Numbered from the stretch's first letter, positions 8,523 to 18,787 are shown. The stretch: DNA of 64,000 nucleotides from Clostridium cibarium (GCF_014836335.1 NZ_JACSRA010000021.1:16615-80614); one strand, 5' to 3'. Numbers and translations: made by a program. Notes: generated by a model from the letters alone, not told the origin.

Positions 8523-9806
8523 TTATTTTTGATTTTCCCAGTATTCTTGAATAATATTTAAAAGTTGATTTCTATCAATCTCACTTGATAAATATTTCCT
8601 TAGTGCAACTCCAACATTTTCTGAGTTATTTTCTGGTAAGTAACTATTCATAAGTTCCATTGCTTTTTCCTTTTCTTTATATTTCATTATATCATTAGCC
8701 AATGGATCTGCTTGCTTAATTTCATTATTAGCAAAGGCAGAAATAATGCCTGATTTATTAACCACGAATTCTTGTCCCTCTTTTGTGTAAACTACCCAAT
8801 TTAAAAACTTTTTTGCAGCATCTTGTTGTTCTTTTGAACTGTTACTTTTATCAACAACTATATATTTTGTTACTCCTAATGTAATTTCATTATTTCCATA
8901 CTCAGAGCTATCATTACTTATTGGTACAGGAATAAACCCATAATCTTTATTGTCCTTACTGCTATCTAATATTGACTTAGATGCCCAATTTCCCATATAC
9001 CAAAATCCAACATCACCTTTTCCTAGTACTTCTGCACATTTATCATATGATGGAGTAAGTGGTTCATCCTTATATATATTATATTTTTTCATTAAATCAA
9101 AGGTATCTAAAAGGCCATTTAATTTAGCATTATCTTTTACATTTAGAGTTCCTTTCTTAACATTTTCAATATATTCAATAATATCATTAGTATCTTTTGA
9201 TTGAGCAGAATAAGCAGTTGATAAAAAATGATCTCCTAATGACCATTTTTCATTAGTTACTATCACACCTTTTTTACCTATAGCTTCAACCTTTTTAAAT
9301 GCTTCTTCTAAAGATTTTATTGTATTGATACTACTTACATCAATCCCAGCTTCCTCTATTACCTTTTTATTGTATATAAAACCTACACCCTCTGTAGCAA
9401 AAGGAAACCCTATAACTTCACCACTCTCATTTTTTGCAATATTCGATATTCCCCCCGAAACATCTTTTACCCACTCTTCCGATGATAAGTCGAGAAGATT
9501 ATTTTTAATATTTTTTATATGAGTTGGATCCCCTATTGTCATTGTTGGTGCATTTTCATATGAATACATAGACATTAATTTATTATAATATGTTTCATTT
9601 CGATTGTATTTAACAACCTTTATTTTTATATTAGGATTTTCTTTAGAAAATTCCTTTGTTGCATCTTCTAATGCTACTTGAATTTCTGGTTTTGAATTCA
9701 ATATAGAAATATGTACAACTCCAGTATTCTTTTCTTTGTTAGTACATCCAGATAGTATTATTAGAGTAAATATTACTAATAACACACTTGATAATTTCTT
9801 TTTCAT
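8523..9806 (-). CDS. Extracellular solute-binding lipoprotein, family 1 (sugar-type)
   Basis: A 427-residue lipoprotein with a lipobox LSGC near residue 21 and the periplasmic-binding fold typical of oligosaccharide ABC transporters: ISILNSKPEIQ near the start, GFPFATEGVGFIYNKKVIEEAG, and GDVGFWYMGNWA in the second lobe. The start at 9806 has GGAGG 9 nt upstream. No permease or ATPase gene is adjacent; instead it is 50 bp downstream of a chemoreceptor gene on the same strand, so it may present a sugar to that receptor rather than feed a transporter, or use permeases encoded elsewhere. Confidence 0.88.
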   Translation of the reverse strand: MKKKLSSVLLVIFTLIILSGCTNKEKNTGVVHISILNSKPEIQVALEDATKEFSKENPNIKIKVVKYNRNETYYNKLMSMYSYENAPTMTIGDPTHIKNIKNNLLDLSSEEWVKDVSGGISNIAKNESGEVIGFPFATEGVGFIYNKKVIEEAGIDVSSINTIKSLEEAFKKVEAIGKKGVIVTNEKWSLGDHFLSTAYSAQSKDTNDIIEYIENVKKGTLNVKDNAKLNGLLDTFDLMKKYNIYKDEPLTPSYDKCAEVLGKGDVGFWYMGNWASKSILDSSKDNKDYGFIPVPISNDSSEYGNNEITLGVTKYIVVDKSNSSKEQQDAAKKFLNWVVYTKEGQEFVVNKSGIISAFANNEIKQADPLANDIMKYKEKEKAMELMNSYLPENNSENVGVALRKYLSSEIDRNQLLNIIQEYWENQK

Positions 9807-9856
9807 TATTTGATCCTCCAAATATTATTATTGTTTCTATAATTGATTCTTTCAAA

Positions 9857-11866
9857 TTAAACAGTAAATTTCTTTATATTAATTTCTAATTCATCTACTA
9901 TTTGGTTTATTCCCTCACTTGATTCTCTTAACTTCTTTATCATAGCTATTTGATCTTCAGACGAAGCAGTAACTTCTTCTGTAACAGCTGCACTTTCCTC
10001 TGATACACTTGATAAAGTTTCTACAACCCCTAATAAATCACTTGCAAATTTATTTATATATTCGATTAATTTATTAAAGGATTCTACATTTTCTGAGATA
10101 TTATTATCTGCAACAGCAATTTCAGAAAATATACTTGCAGTCTTTTCAACTATTGATATCTGTAACTTCATACTGTCTGACATGGAATTCATTAATTTTG
10201 TAGTATTATCTGCTTTACTTCTTATGTCCTTAAGTATAAGTGAAATTTGTTCAGTGGAATCATGTGATTCTTTAGCTAGCTTTCCGATTTCTTCTGCTAC
10301 AACTGCAAATCCTAGTCCACTTTCTCCTGCTTTTGCAGCTTCAATAGACGCATTTAATGCCAATAAATTAGTCTGATCTGATACATTTCTAATAGCTTCT
10401 ATAATATTATCTATATTTCCTACTGATTTCTCTAATTCTTCTACTTCTTTTACAGTATCTTGAACTAATGAATTTTGATTACCTGTATTGTGTTTTAAAT
10501 TATCTACACCATTTTCCCCGTTAGATATAGCTACTTTAGAATTATCCAAACAGCTATTAATGTGAATAATCTTACCATTTAATTCACCCATCTTGTCTTC
10601 TAGCTCCATAACACTGCTTAGCACTCCCCCAGTTTTTTCTGCCTGTGACACAGAGCCACCTGCAATCTCATTCATAGCTCTTGAAACTTCTTTACTAGAT
10701 TCTTCAACTGAAGTTGATATATTATTTAAATTATCTGAAGCTTTTTTCAAATAATCATTCTTAGCATATATGTCACTTGTCAATGATTTTAAAGAACTTA
10801 CCATTTCATTAAAGTCATTACCTATATCTATAATTTCTTTAGCACCATAAACATTTGAAGTTACTGTTAAATCCCCATTTGCAACTTTTTTAGTTAAATT
10901 AGCTAACTTTTCAATTGGAGTTACAAGTCTCTTTTGACGATTCCAAGCTATAGCTATAATGATTAAAATCAGTACTCCCAAAAGTGGAATAGATACCTTT
11001 AATACTTCTGTAAATCCTTCATATAGCTCACTAGTATGTATTGTAGTAATTGAACCCCAGCCTAAGGATGGAATATAGTTATAAACACCAATCTCTTCTT
11101 GTCCCTCTACATTAAAACTCGAGCTATTCATATTACCATTTAACGCATATTTAATTGAATTAGATAATTCTTTCGAATTATAATTATTAATGTTTTCTTT
11201 CATTATTTTTTCTTTATCAGGATGGAATGTAATATCTCCTTTTTTATTAAATGTATATACAGTTCCACTTTTTGCAAAAAACACATTGCCTATAATTGAA
11301 TCCATACTTGATGCTTTTACTTGATTTATAATGCATCCCGTTACTTGTCCATCTTTCTTCACTGGCGCTGCAAACACAATAAAAGAATCTGCGGAATCGC
11401 TTTCAATTAAAACATCACTTATATATGTATATCCTTTCATTACTTCACTAAAATATTGTTCCTTTTTAATATTTAAGTTTTTTGATCCTAATCCGTCAAC
11501 AAGCACATTACCTTCTTTATCTGAAAACAATATATTTTTTATGCTGCTATCCTGTGCTAATTTAGATTTTAATTCTGTTTGAATATCCTTCAAATTATTA
11601 CTAGCTACTATTTGTGAACTAGAAATTTCTTCGACTAATAATATATTACTATCTCCCCATTTATCTATATTTTCAGTTGCCATACTAGAAATTTGCTTCA
11701 TAGAATTTATTTGATTAGTGTAGATTGAATTCTTAATTAATATGAAAAATATGCAAGTAAATATAGCTAATGGAATAATCCCTATTAGCAAAAATACACT
11801 TAAAAATTCTTGCTTTAAACTTATGACTCTATTTTTTCTCTTTATACCTTTAAATAATTTCTTCAT
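9857..11866 (-). CDS. Methyl-accepting chemotaxis protein with extracellular dCache-like domain
   Basis: A 669-residue transmembrane chemoreceptor. TM1 is at about 18-42, an extracellular Cache-type ligand domain spans about 45-285, TM2 is about 291-311, HAMP follows to about 365, and the cytoplasmic signalling coiled coil runs to the end, with the hairpin-tip sequence [19 protein letters not shown] that contacts CheA/CheW. GAAGGAGAAAG precedes the ATG. A SigD-like promoter is visible upstream. The sugar-binding lipoprotein gene follows in the same operon, suggesting joint sensing of a saccharide. Confidence 0.95.
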   Translation of the reverse strand: MKKLFKGIKRKNRVISLKQEFLSVFLLIGIIPLAIFTCIFFILIKNSIYTNQINSMKQISSMATENIDKWGDSNILLVEEISSSQIVASNNLKDIQTELKSKLAQDSSIKNILFSDKEGNVLVDGLGSKNLNIKKEQYFSEVMKGYTYISDVLIESDSADSFIVFAAPVKKDGQVTGCIINQVKASSMDSIIGNVFFAKSGTVYTFNKKGDITFHPDKEKIMKENINNYNSKELSNSIKYALNGNMNSSSFNVEGQEEIGVYNYIPSLGWGSITTIHTSELYEGFTEVLKVSIPLLGVLILIIIAIAWNRQKRLVTPIEKLANLTKKVANGDLTVTSNVYGAKEIIDIGNDFNEMVSSLKSLTSDIYAKNDYLKKASDNLNNISTSVEESSKEVSRAMNEIAGGSVSQAEKTGGVLSSVMELEDKMGELNGKIIHINSCLDNSKVAISNGENGVDNLKHNTGNQNSLVQDTVKEVEELEKSVGNIDNIIEAIRNVSDQTNLLALNASIEAAKAGESGLGFAVVAEEIGKLAKESHDSTEQISLILKDIRSKADNTTKLMNSMSDSMKLQISIVEKTASIFSEIAVADNNISENVESFNKLIEYINKFASDLLGVVETLSSVSEESAAVTEEVTASSEDQIAMIKKLRESSEGINQIVDELEINIKKFTV

Positions 11867-11951
11867 ATCTTTCTCCTTCTAAAAGATTATATTTTTGTAA
11901 GTTTATTTTTTTATGCTAGTCTAACTAATTCAATAATTATTAACACTTTTA

Positions 11952-11978
11952 TTTTCGACATTTTTTTCACATACTTTA
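11952..11978 (-). promoter_or_regulatory. Candidate SigD (motility) promoter for the chemoreceptor operon
   Basis: On the minus strand TAAA (11975-11978), 15 nt, then GTCGAAAA (11952-11959) matches the Gram-positive SigD consensus TAAA-N15-GCCGATAA at 10 of 12 positions, about 85 bp before the chemoreceptor start. The rest of the 350-bp gap 11867-12216 is AT-rich and holds the opposing promoter of the next gene; I see no other feature in it. Confidence 0.5.
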
Positions 11979-12151
11979 GTTTCTAAACTGATTCTTTTCA
12001 ATTTTTAGAATAAATTTTATTTTCATAATATTTTTGTTAAAACGTACTTTAGTAGCATATTAAAGCCATTGTTTTAATGATTATTAAATGAATTTCAATC
12101 TCCACCCAAACATCCTCTTCTTTTGAAAAAAATAGAAATAAAAAAGGAATT

Positions 12152-12179
12152 TTGAACTCAACGTGTAAATTAATATATA
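12152..12179 (+). promoter_or_regulatory. Candidate vegetative promoter of the 12217 gene
   Basis: TTGAAC (12152-12157), a 16-nt spacer and TATATA (12174-12179), 37 nt before the start codon of the downstream gene. Confidence 0.4.
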
Positions 12180-12216
12180 GATAAATGAAGTTTTACATTA
12201 TATAAAGGAGTTTTAT

Positions 12217-12732
12217 ATGAATAAAAGGAAGATTACTATCTTAGCTTTGATTTTAAGCATTTTACTAAATTTATTTTTTGCTATATATATTTACAATAAA
12301 GGTAGCGAAAAAAGCTTATCTAAAATATCTCTAGATAAATTATCAGATTCTGATAAAGAAAACGTAATAGGAGATCTATACTCTGTTGAAGATATTAGTG
12401 AGGATAGAAAAGAAGAAATTGCTAAAAACTTGTTTGAAGAACATCTAAACAAAATATCAACTGATTGGCAGAATGTTAAAGATAAAAACTTGAATAGAAA
12501 GCCATTACCAACATTTACAGACTATAGAATTACTAATGCCCACTTTATTAAAGAAAGCGGTAATAAATTTACTGTTGATATTACCTATGATATTCAGTAT
12601 ACAGAAGAAGGTAAATCATGGCTTGCTGGTTATGGTGATATATCCGATAACAACTGGATTTTAAAGAAAGGTAACGTTGTTGATGTGATAAAATATAAAG
12701 ATAAATACCTACTTGTAGATGTTTATCAATAG
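12217..12732 (+). CDS. Hypothetical single-pass membrane protein with extracellular domain
   Basis: A 171-residue protein of unknown function. One N-terminal hydrophobic segment (about residues 7-27, ITILALILSILLNLFFAIYI) anchors a charged extracellular domain of about 140 residues. No lipobox or known motif is visible. A clear AAGGAG precedes the ATG by 7 nt and a terminator follows, so it is a real monocistronic gene. The C-terminal part is rich in beta-type sequence (FTVDITYDIQYT...NVVDVIKYKDKYLLVDVYQ) and may be an NTF2-like or similar small fold, but that is a guess. Confidence 0.75.
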   Translation: MNKRKITILALILSILLNLFFAIYIYNKGSEKSLSKISLDKLSDSDKENVIGDLYSVEDISEDRKEEIAKNLFEEHLNKISTDWQNVKDKNLNRKPLPTFTDYRITNAHFIKESGNKFTVDITYDIQYTEEGKSWLAGYGDISDNNWILKKGNVVDVIKYKDKYLLVDVYQ

Positions 12733-12753
12733 CATTTCTTTAAAAATAACTTT

Positions 12754-12780
12754 AAGCCAATGATTTCAAATCATTGGCTT
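12754..12780. terminator. Hairpin terminator between convergent genes
   Basis: An 11-bp perfect stem AAGCCAATGAT / ATCATTGGCTT with a 5-nt loop lies between the 12217 gene and the convergent MerR gene. The flank is T-rich on the minus-strand side and weaker on the plus side. Confidence 0.75.
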
Positions 12781-12817
12781 CATTAATTATATGGTACTAA
12801 TTTAAAAATCTACATCT

Positions 12818-13735
12818 TTAAATTCTTACTATCCTCATATTGTCATCATACTTAATACCAAGCTCTTTCATCATAAGCTCATTTAACTCTGTAATTTTTT
12901 CATGATATTCTCTATACTCTGAACTTAGTATCTTCATATTAGGTATGAAAATGTCATAATATCCACTGCTCGTAAAAAATTCATTAAGATGCTTTTTAAA
13001 ATTATTAATTGGATTCATTATTTTTATTAGGGATTCATCATTTTGCTTTTCTATATTATCTAATATTTTTCTCTTATATTCTTCTAAAGCCTCACCCTTA
13101 GCCTCTAGCATATTATTTATTTCATTTCTTGTCCTCTCAGATATTCTCTTATACATTTCATCACTCATATCTTTATATCCAAACTCAATAATTCTAGGTA
13201 TTTTTATTTCTGGTACATTATCTAAAAATTCAACTATTTCAACCCATGCTTTATATTTTTCTACTGTGTCTAATGGCTCATTTAGGTATGGTGCAAAATG
13301 ATATGCTAGGTATTTTCCTATTCCACTTGGAAATGCTCTAACTAATTCTCTTCTTATAAAATTTCCATTATTTTTTTCAACTTCTATAATTTCTTCATTT
13401 AATTCCTTTATAGATTTCATAGAAAAATTATCACTTATTATTTTCTCCAAGTATTTCTCTTGTATCTTTAATTCTATCTCTTTCTCATGTTTCTCTTTTA
13501 TAAGTTTACTAACTTCTTTCTCCTTATCTTTACTGTTAACTATTTTCTTAATATCCTTAATTGATATATCTAGCTTTCTATATAAAGAAATTTCATTTAA
13601 TAATGCTATATCCTCATCTGAATATTCTCTATATCCATTACTACTCTTTTTGGGTTTTATTAACCCTTTTTTCTCATAATAAGAAATAGCTTTCTTTGTT
13701 AATTCAGTTAATTTTGAGACTTCATTTATTAGCAT
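12818..13735 (-). CDS. MerR family transcriptional regulator
   Basis: A 305-residue regulator with an N-terminal winged-helix MerR domain: LINEVSKLTELTKKAISYYEKKGLIKP then NGYREYSDEDIALLNEISLYR, the family hallmarks. A coiled-coil dimerisation helix follows (about 75-120) and then a long C-terminal domain of about 180 residues, as in TipA/BmrR-like effector-binding regulators, but with no ligand motif I can name. GGAGGTGAGTGC precedes the ATG. No target gene is adjacent in an obvious way; the divergent neighbour is the GerMN/LysM gene. Confidence 0.88.
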   Translation of the reverse strand: MLINEVSKLTELTKKAISYYEKKGLIKPKKSSNGYREYSDEDIALLNEISLYRKLDISIKDIKKIVNSKDKEKEVSKLIKEKHEKEIELKIQEKYLEKIISDNFSMKSIKELNEEIIEVEKNNGNFIRRELVRAFPSGIGKYLAYHFAPYLNEPLDTVEKYKAWVEIVEFLDNVPEIKIPRIIEFGYKDMSDEMYKRISERTRNEINNMLEAKGEALEEYKRKILDNIEKQNDESLIKIMNPINNFKKHLNEFFTSSGYYDIFIPNMKILSSEYREYHEKITELNELMMKELGIKYDDNMRIVRI

Positions 13736-13888
13736 GCACTCACCTCCACTTTATATGTTAATCTATCCCCTAAGGTATCAGTCAATAAAAACTTATAAAA
13801 TTTTAATGCGTCAACTGCACTTCTTCAATCATATAATATATTACACAATATTATTATAGTAAAATAAAAAAATTATGAGGTGATCTAA

Positions 13889-15136
13889 TTGTCTTTAGCT
13901 CAAGATTATTTCCCAATAACTTCAAACTCAGAATATATCTACGAAGGTCTTGGAAATGAATTTGCAAGTTTTACTAACTTTACTGATTACACTACTAATA
14001 ATAAAGAGCAACTTAGAACAAACAATGGTGGAACTGAAATAGTAAGAGTATATGAATATACCACTGAAGGGGTTAAATTAGTTTTCTCACAAGGTGAGAC
14101 TTATTACCGTGAAAACTTTTTAAATAAAACTCCTAATAAAAATGAATATATTATATTAAATCCAATATCAGTTGGCAATACCTGGACATTACCTGATGGA
14201 GGTATAAGGACTATAACTCACATTAATATATCAATTCAAACTCCTTATATAAACATTCCTTCTGCTATAGAAATTACTACTATTAATGGACAAAACAAAA
14301 CTATAGATTATTATGTAGAAGGAATTGGATTAATTAAAACTAACTTCTATTCTAATAATACTTTTCTAGTTTCTTCTTCATTAAAAGAAATTAGAAACTC
14401 TACTCCTTTAACTCAAACAATAAGGTTTTTCTATCCTGATAATAATACTACTAATGCTTGGTATGTGGATAAAAATATTAATTTCTTCACTAATGATTTA
14501 ACTAAGGTAAAATTTCAAAATGAATTTAAAAATCCACCTAACTGCTTTGCTCCTTGCATAGGCCCTAATACAACTATCAATTATCTTTACTATAATGCAA
14601 CTGATGATATGGTTCATGTAGATTTTTCAGCTAACTTTGTTAGCGACTTAAATGCTGGATCTAGCTATGAGTTATTAAGCTTACTTTCAATAACAAATGC
14701 TATAGGAAGATATTATAATAAAAACAAGGTATATATCACACTAGCTGGTAATCCTTACAGCTCTGGTCATATAGAGAAACAACCTGGCGAGCCATTTTTA
14801 ACTAATTTTTCTAATATAAATGAATATACAGGTTATTCTTGCACTACTAAATTCTATTATACTGTAAAGGAAGGTGACACTCTTAGCGAGATTGCCTATA
14901 GTTTTGGTACAACCTATCAAGAATTAGCTGCAATTAATAATATTCCTAATCCTGATCTTATTTACGATGGCCAAGTTCTATTAATTTATTTTAATGGAAC
15001 CTATATTGTGCGTGACGGAGATACCCTTAGTGAAATTGCTGAAATGTTTGGCACAACCTATCAAGAACTTGCTAGAATCAATAATATTCCTGATCCTGAC
15101 GTCATTTATGTTGGGCAGGTACTAGTAATAGCATAA
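13889..15136 (+). CDS. GerMN-domain protein with two C-terminal LysM repeats
   Basis: A 415-residue protein starting at a TTG (13889) with GAGGTGATC upstream. Residues about 175-290 resemble a sporulation/germination GerMN domain (RFFYPDNNTTNAWYVDKN ... VHVDFSANFVSDLNAGSS ... YITLAG). Two peptidoglycan-binding LysM modules follow at about 325-369 and 372-415, both containing GDTLSEIA and the TTYQELA-INNIP pattern. There is no signal peptide, which fits spore-coat or forespore-envelope proteins that are loaded from the mother cell, or non-classical export. The N-terminal ~170 residues are not recognised. A spore-cortex or coat association is inferred from the domains only. Confidence 0.8.
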   Translation: MSLAQDYFPITSNSEYIYEGLGNEFASFTNFTDYTTNNKEQLRTNNGGTEIVRVYEYTTEGVKLVFSQGETYYRENFLNKTPNKNEYIILNPISVGNTWTLPDGGIRTITHINISIQTPYINIPSAIEITTINGQNKTIDYYVEGIGLIKTNFYSNNTFLVSSSLKEIRNSTPLTQTIRFFYPDNNTTNAWYVDKNINFFTNDLTKVKFQNEFKNPPNCFAPCIGPNTTINYLYYNATDDMVHVDFSANFVSDLNAGSSYELLSLLSITNAIGRYYNKNKVYITLAGNPYSSGHIEKQPGEPFLTNFSNINEYTGYSCTTKFYYTVKEGDTLSEIAYSFGTTYQELAAINNIPNPDLIYDGQVLLIYFNGTYIVRDGDTLSEIAEMFGTTYQELARINNIPDPDVIYVGQVLVIA

Positions 15137-15144
15137 TCTATAAA

Positions 15145-15181
15145 GGATATGGCTAGGTTTTAAAGAAAACCTACCATATCC
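15145..15181. terminator. Hairpin terminator between LysM and mannanase genes
   Basis: A stem of about 16 bp, GGATATGG-TAGGTTTT against its complement with a single bulged C, around an AAAG loop, between convergent genes. Confidence 0.75.
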
Positions 15182-15205
15182 TATTAAATAATTATGTTTT
15201 TAATT

Positions 15206-16618
15206 TTAATATGCTAATTTTGATGTCTTTTGAATTCCATGTTCACTAAAGAATACATATTTGCCCCAACTAGTTAAGTTGTTTCCTTCCCAGTCATTTG
15301 ATAAATCAAGAGTTACATCTTGTCCTCCATTCCCTTTCCATGACCAAGCTACTGTTCCAACTTTCTTTTCATCACTATAATTTACTATTGTTGCCTCATC
15401 TACATCTCCACCATTTTGGTAATCACCAAATTCACCAATAACTGTACAAACGCCTTTTTCAAGCATTCTGTCTATATTGCTCTTTACTACAGTTGAATTG
15501 GCACCTGCTACTGAATACATATGAATTGAGAACATAATATTGCCAGTCACATCTGCATTTTTTACTGCTGTACAGTTTGATATAAGAGAAGAAGTTTCTT
15601 GACCATATCCTGCTGCGTCAACCATTATTGCATTTTCAATTCCTGCACTTCTCATCTTTTTAATTGCTGTGCAGTAAGTATTTGTCCAAACATCACCTTT
15701 ATTCCATGTTCCAAGCCATTCATTAGCGACATTTACAATAACATAATCTTTATTGGCATTTAAAACATCCTTTAAGGCTATCCAATAATTAACTGCTGTA
15801 TATAATCTTTGAGGATCGTCAAAGCCTGTATGATCATGTACTTCAAGGATACAAACTAATCCTTTTTCTCTGCACCAAGAAATAATATTATTAACTTCTT
15901 CAGCAGTAGTTTTATTCCATTGTGTTCCATCAGCTAACACTACCCTTACAGTATTTGCTCCAAGTCTTGCTACAGCATCAATTGATGTTTTTGTCTCTGA
16001 AGTATACCATGCATGTGCAATGTTCACACCTCTCATTACAAATTCATTTCCTTTTCCATCGTATAGCTTATTGCCTTTTACATTAAACCCACCTTTTGAT
16101 ACAGGATCTGTAGGTTGCATTATATCATCAACTTTTTCTATTAATACATAATCTAGAGCTACATATCCCCAATCACTGGATACTCCAAATTTATGCTGTC
16201 CCTTTGAAAGAGTGTATTCATTAGTAGTTTTATTCCAACTACCTGCATTAGTACAAAGCTTACCAGCTGGATCCTTATCTAAATAAAGCCAATTCTCTTT
16301 ATATTGGTCTGAATTAGTAACTATAGTTATTTTATAATTTCCATCACTAGGAACAGTAAAATTAACATCTGCCCAACCTGATACAAGGTATACAAATCCA
16401 TTTCCAGAATACCCATTAAAAAGATCTTTTCTTATAGCATTACCTCTACCTAAAGAAAAATGCCTGGCAGATTCAAATTCAACTACTTTCTTAAATGAAT
16501 TTGTATCATTCACCATATAAGAATCCAATGCCCAAGTATTAGTATTACAGTTAACAAGAATTAAAATTATTGCAATAAACGCTGCAACCCACCTACAAGA
16601 TTTTCTTAGTTTTTTCAT
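15206..16618 (-). CDS. Secreted beta-mannanase, CBM35-GH5 (subfamily 8-like)
   Basis: A 470-residue exported enzyme that would cleave beta-1,4-mannan internally. Signal peptide about 1-31; a CBM35-type beta-sandwich about 45-165 (VVEFESARHFSLG ... WGYVALDYVLIE); a GH5 TIM barrel about 175-470. The acid/base is the Glu of NVANEW (about 299) and the nucleophile is the Glu of VIGEFGDY (about 395); GVNIAHAWY and HDHTGFDD are typical of GH5_8 mannanases. GGGGG precedes the ATG. It is monocistronic and separate from the xylan locus 10 kb away, but serves the same hemicellulose lifestyle. Confidence 0.9.
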   Translation of the reverse strand: MKKLRKSCRWVAAFIAIILILVNCNTNTWALDSYMVNDTNSFKKVVEFESARHFSLGRGNAIRKDLFNGYSGNGFVYLVSGWADVNFTVPSDGNYKITIVTNSDQYKENWLYLDKDPAGKLCTNAGSWNKTTNEYTLSKGQHKFGVSSDWGYVALDYVLIEKVDDIMQPTDPVSKGGFNVKGNKLYDGKGNEFVMRGVNIAHAWYTSETKTSIDAVARLGANTVRVVLADGTQWNKTTAEEVNNIISWCREKGLVCILEVHDHTGFDDPQRLYTAVNYWIALKDVLNANKDYVIVNVANEWLGTWNKGDVWTNTYCTAIKKMRSAGIENAIMVDAAGYGQETSSLISNCTAVKNADVTGNIMFSIHMYSVAGANSTVVKSNIDRMLEKGVCTVIGEFGDYQNGGDVDEATIVNYSDEKKVGTVAWSWKGNGGQDVTLDLSNDWEGNNLTSWGKYVFFSEHGIQKTSKLAY

Positions 16619-16696
16619 TTTTATACCCCCATTTTCTAATTTCTTCTTTATTATTCTATCAAAATTATTCTATTAAAGATATATCTTTTAAAAATA

Positions 16697-16739
16697 AAGC
16701 CTATATCTTAAATCGTTACACAAAATAAGATATAGGCTT
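16697..16739 (-). terminator. Terminator of the LytTR-LiaF operon
   Basis: A 14-bp stem AAGCCTATATCTTA / TAAGATATAGGCTT with a 15-nt loop directly after the LiaF-like stop codon; T-run on the minus strand. Confidence 0.8.
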
Positions 16740-16757
16740 CTCTTTAATTATAATAAA

Positions 16758-17456
16758 TTAGATATAAATTATTTCTACTCCTGCAAAGGAAATATCACCA
16801 ACTAATGTTAAAGTATTTTCTGTTTGCCTGTCATTTTTATTTTTTTCACTAATACCACCTAAAAACACATGAGTTCTATCATCTATATTCCAAGATCTTG
16901 GTACAAATAATTCTATTCCTGAAAAAGAAGCATTAATATTAACTACAGCCTTCCCATTAGCCATAGTTGCATTATCAAAATACACCTTCAAAGCTCCAAA
17001 AGAACACTCTAAATCAGCTTGCTCAAAATTATCTGAATTTATATATTTTATGCTATCACCAAAGGAACTTTTGCATCTAACATGGCTATCATCTTCTACA
17101 TCAATCTTTTCAAACTTATAATCTTCAGAATTATATTTTGTATGAATCCATTTATGATGTCTGTTAAAAATCATTGATAGCCCTATACTACCAAACAATG
17201 CTGCTATAAGCACAGTCCAAGGAGTAATACCGGTAATCCCTAATTCATTATCATACATTATACAAATAAATGCCAAAGGGAATAAAACACCTGGAAAATT
17301 AAGTCTTAGCAAACTTTTTATTATAACTAATACTAAAAAAACTGTGAACAATAAACTAAATACATTTACATCTGGGAAGTATCCTAGCCTATTTATAACT
17401 AAGAAAACCCCTAGCAATATAAAACCTATCCCCCAAAAAATCCTATCTTTTTTCAT
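16758..17456 (-). CDS. LiaF-like membrane protein (DUF5668 / cell-wall-active antibiotic response domain)
   Basis: A 232-residue protein with four transmembrane helices in residues about 5-105 (IFWGIGFILLGVFLVINRLG is typical of the DUF5668/LiaI-type TM unit) and a C-terminal beta-helix-like LiaF domain (about 130-232: SSFGDSIKYIN ... GALKVYFDNA ... IELFVPRSW). Members sense or modulate the envelope-stress response. The gene starts one base after the stop of the upstream LytTR gene (TGATATG arrangement), so the two are translationally coupled. Confidence 0.82.
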   Translation of the reverse strand: MKKDRIFWGIGFILLGVFLVINRLGYFPDVNVFSLLFTVFLVLVIIKSLLRLNFPGVLFPLAFICIMYDNELGITGITPWTVLIAALFGSIGLSMIFNRHHKWIHTKYNSEDYKFEKIDVEDDSHVRCKSSFGDSIKYINSDNFEQADLECSFGALKVYFDNATMANGKAVVNINASFSGIELFVPRSWNIDDRTHVFLGGISEKNKNDRQTENTLTLVGDISFAGVEIIYI

Positions 17457-17457
17457 A

Positions 17458-17913
17458 TCATTTCCTCTTTTCTAATAACTTGATTTTTAATGGTTTATAA
17501 TAATATCTTGAAACATATACCTGTTTATGAGTATTTTGAAATTCCACTTTACTTGATGATGATATGCTTCGTGTTATGGAGTAAATATGATTAGTATTTA
17601 AAATTGTTGATTTTGAAACTCTCATAAAGTATCCTGGTAAAAACTCTTCAAGTTCATAAAGTTTATATTTTACATTATAAATATTATCTATGGTATGCGC
17701 GCAAATCCCATTTTCATCAGTTTCAAAAAACAACACTTCTTGTAATGAAAGATAATATTCAGTATCTCCTCTGTAAAAAGTTATATTTTTCTTTTTTGAC
17801 AACATATCCTCAAGAAAAACTTGAATATTTTTGACTTCTTCACTTAATTCATTACATCTAATAATAACTTCATCTTCTTCAATTTTAGTATCTAATTCAA
17901 TTCGTATTTTCAT
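17458..17913 (-). CDS. LytTR-domain transcriptional regulator
   Basis: A 151-residue stand-alone DNA-binding protein. Residues about 45-150 form a LytTR domain: ITFYRGDTEYYLSLQEVLFFET, then the family-typical LEEFLPGYFMRVSKSTILNTNHI and VYVSRYYYKPLK near the end. There is no receiver domain. The ATG at 17913 has GGGGAG upstream and is preferred over 17928. It is the first gene of a two-gene operon with the LiaF-like protein, a common Firmicute pairing in which the membrane protein restrains or tunes the regulator; that regulatory relation is inferred. Confidence 0.87.
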   Translation of the reverse strand: MKIRIELDTKIEEDEVIIRCNELSEEVKNIQVFLEDMLSKKKNITFYRGDTEYYLSLQEVLFFETDENGICAHTIDNIYNVKYKLYELEEFLPGYFMRVSKSTILNTNHIYSITRSISSSSKVEFQNTHKQVYVSRYYYKPLKIKLLEKRK

Positions 17914-18049
17914 ATTTTCACTCCCCACATTTTTATTATATTAACTGCTTTTCCCATTGTCTATATGTTATAGGTAAGTGGTTAGTTATTCATAGTAAGT
18001 GGTATATTTTTAATACATATATTACAACCCTTTAAACTGTCACTTAATA

Positions 18050-18787
18050 TTACTCTCTTAAAATTCTTTCAATACGCTCATTTACTTTACCTTTATATAT
18101 GCCCCCATGATAGCAAATCACTGTTTCTATATCATATTTTAAAAGTTTTTTTAATGACTTTTCGTTTAAATTATTATCAAAATTAATAGAATCAGGAAAG
18201 GCAACTAGCTTCCCACTTTTAACCATCAAAAGATCTCCAGCTATAAGTGTCTTACTTTCTTTAAGGTATAAGCTAATATGCCCTGGGGTATGACCTGGGG
18301 TAAAAATTACTATAATTCCACCACAACATTGTAATTCTTCACCATCTGTCAAGGTCTTATCTATATTTACTTTACAATTTTCAAAGCCAGTCTTAAGTTT
18401 TTCGTATATCATTTTAAGCTCTTCTGCCCCATTTTTCAGTTTAGTTTCTAGCTCAGCAAGCTTAACTGGCACCTTTTCCCCATTTATATAAGCTTTTTCT
18501 TCTATATGAGCAAAGACTTTCACCTCATTAGGTAAAGACTCCAATATACTCGATAGACTTCCTATATGATCAATATCTTGATGAGTAAGCAAAACCTTAT
18601 TTAATTTGTTAAATTCTATCCCTGTCTTTTCTATTTCCTCACGAATTTTAGACAATTGTCCTGGATATCCAGCATCTACTAACATAATTGTATCCTTGTC
18701 CCATATTAGTGTTGGGTTAATAACACTGTCCATTCCCATAATATTAGAATTTATTTCAAGCATTTCAACTCCATTAGCTATTTTCAT
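18050..18787 (-). CDS. MBL-fold metallo-hydrolase
   Basis: A 245-residue cytoplasmic metallo-beta-lactamase-fold hydrolase. The metal motif is THQDIDHIGS, that is H-x-D-x-D-H with Asp in place of the usual second His, a variant common in YqgX-like and related MBL proteins; further ligands are in GHTPGHISLY and the C-terminal CYHGG. The substrate is unknown (thioesters and lactones are typical). CGAGGGGG precedes the ATG. A consensus promoter at 18883-18911 drives it, facing an equally good opposing promoter. Confidence 0.85.
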   Translation of the reverse strand: MKIANGVEMLEINSNIMGMDSVINPTLIWDKDTIMLVDAGYPGQLSKIREEIEKTGIEFNKLNKVLLTHQDIDHIGSLSSILESLPNEVKVFAHIEEKAYINGEKVPVKLAELETKLKNGAEELKMIYEKLKTGFENCKVNIDKTLTDGEELQCCGGIIVIFTPGHTPGHISLYLKESKTLIAGDLLMVKSGKLVAFPDSINFDNNLNEKSLKKLLKYDIETVICYHGGIYKGKVNERIERILRE

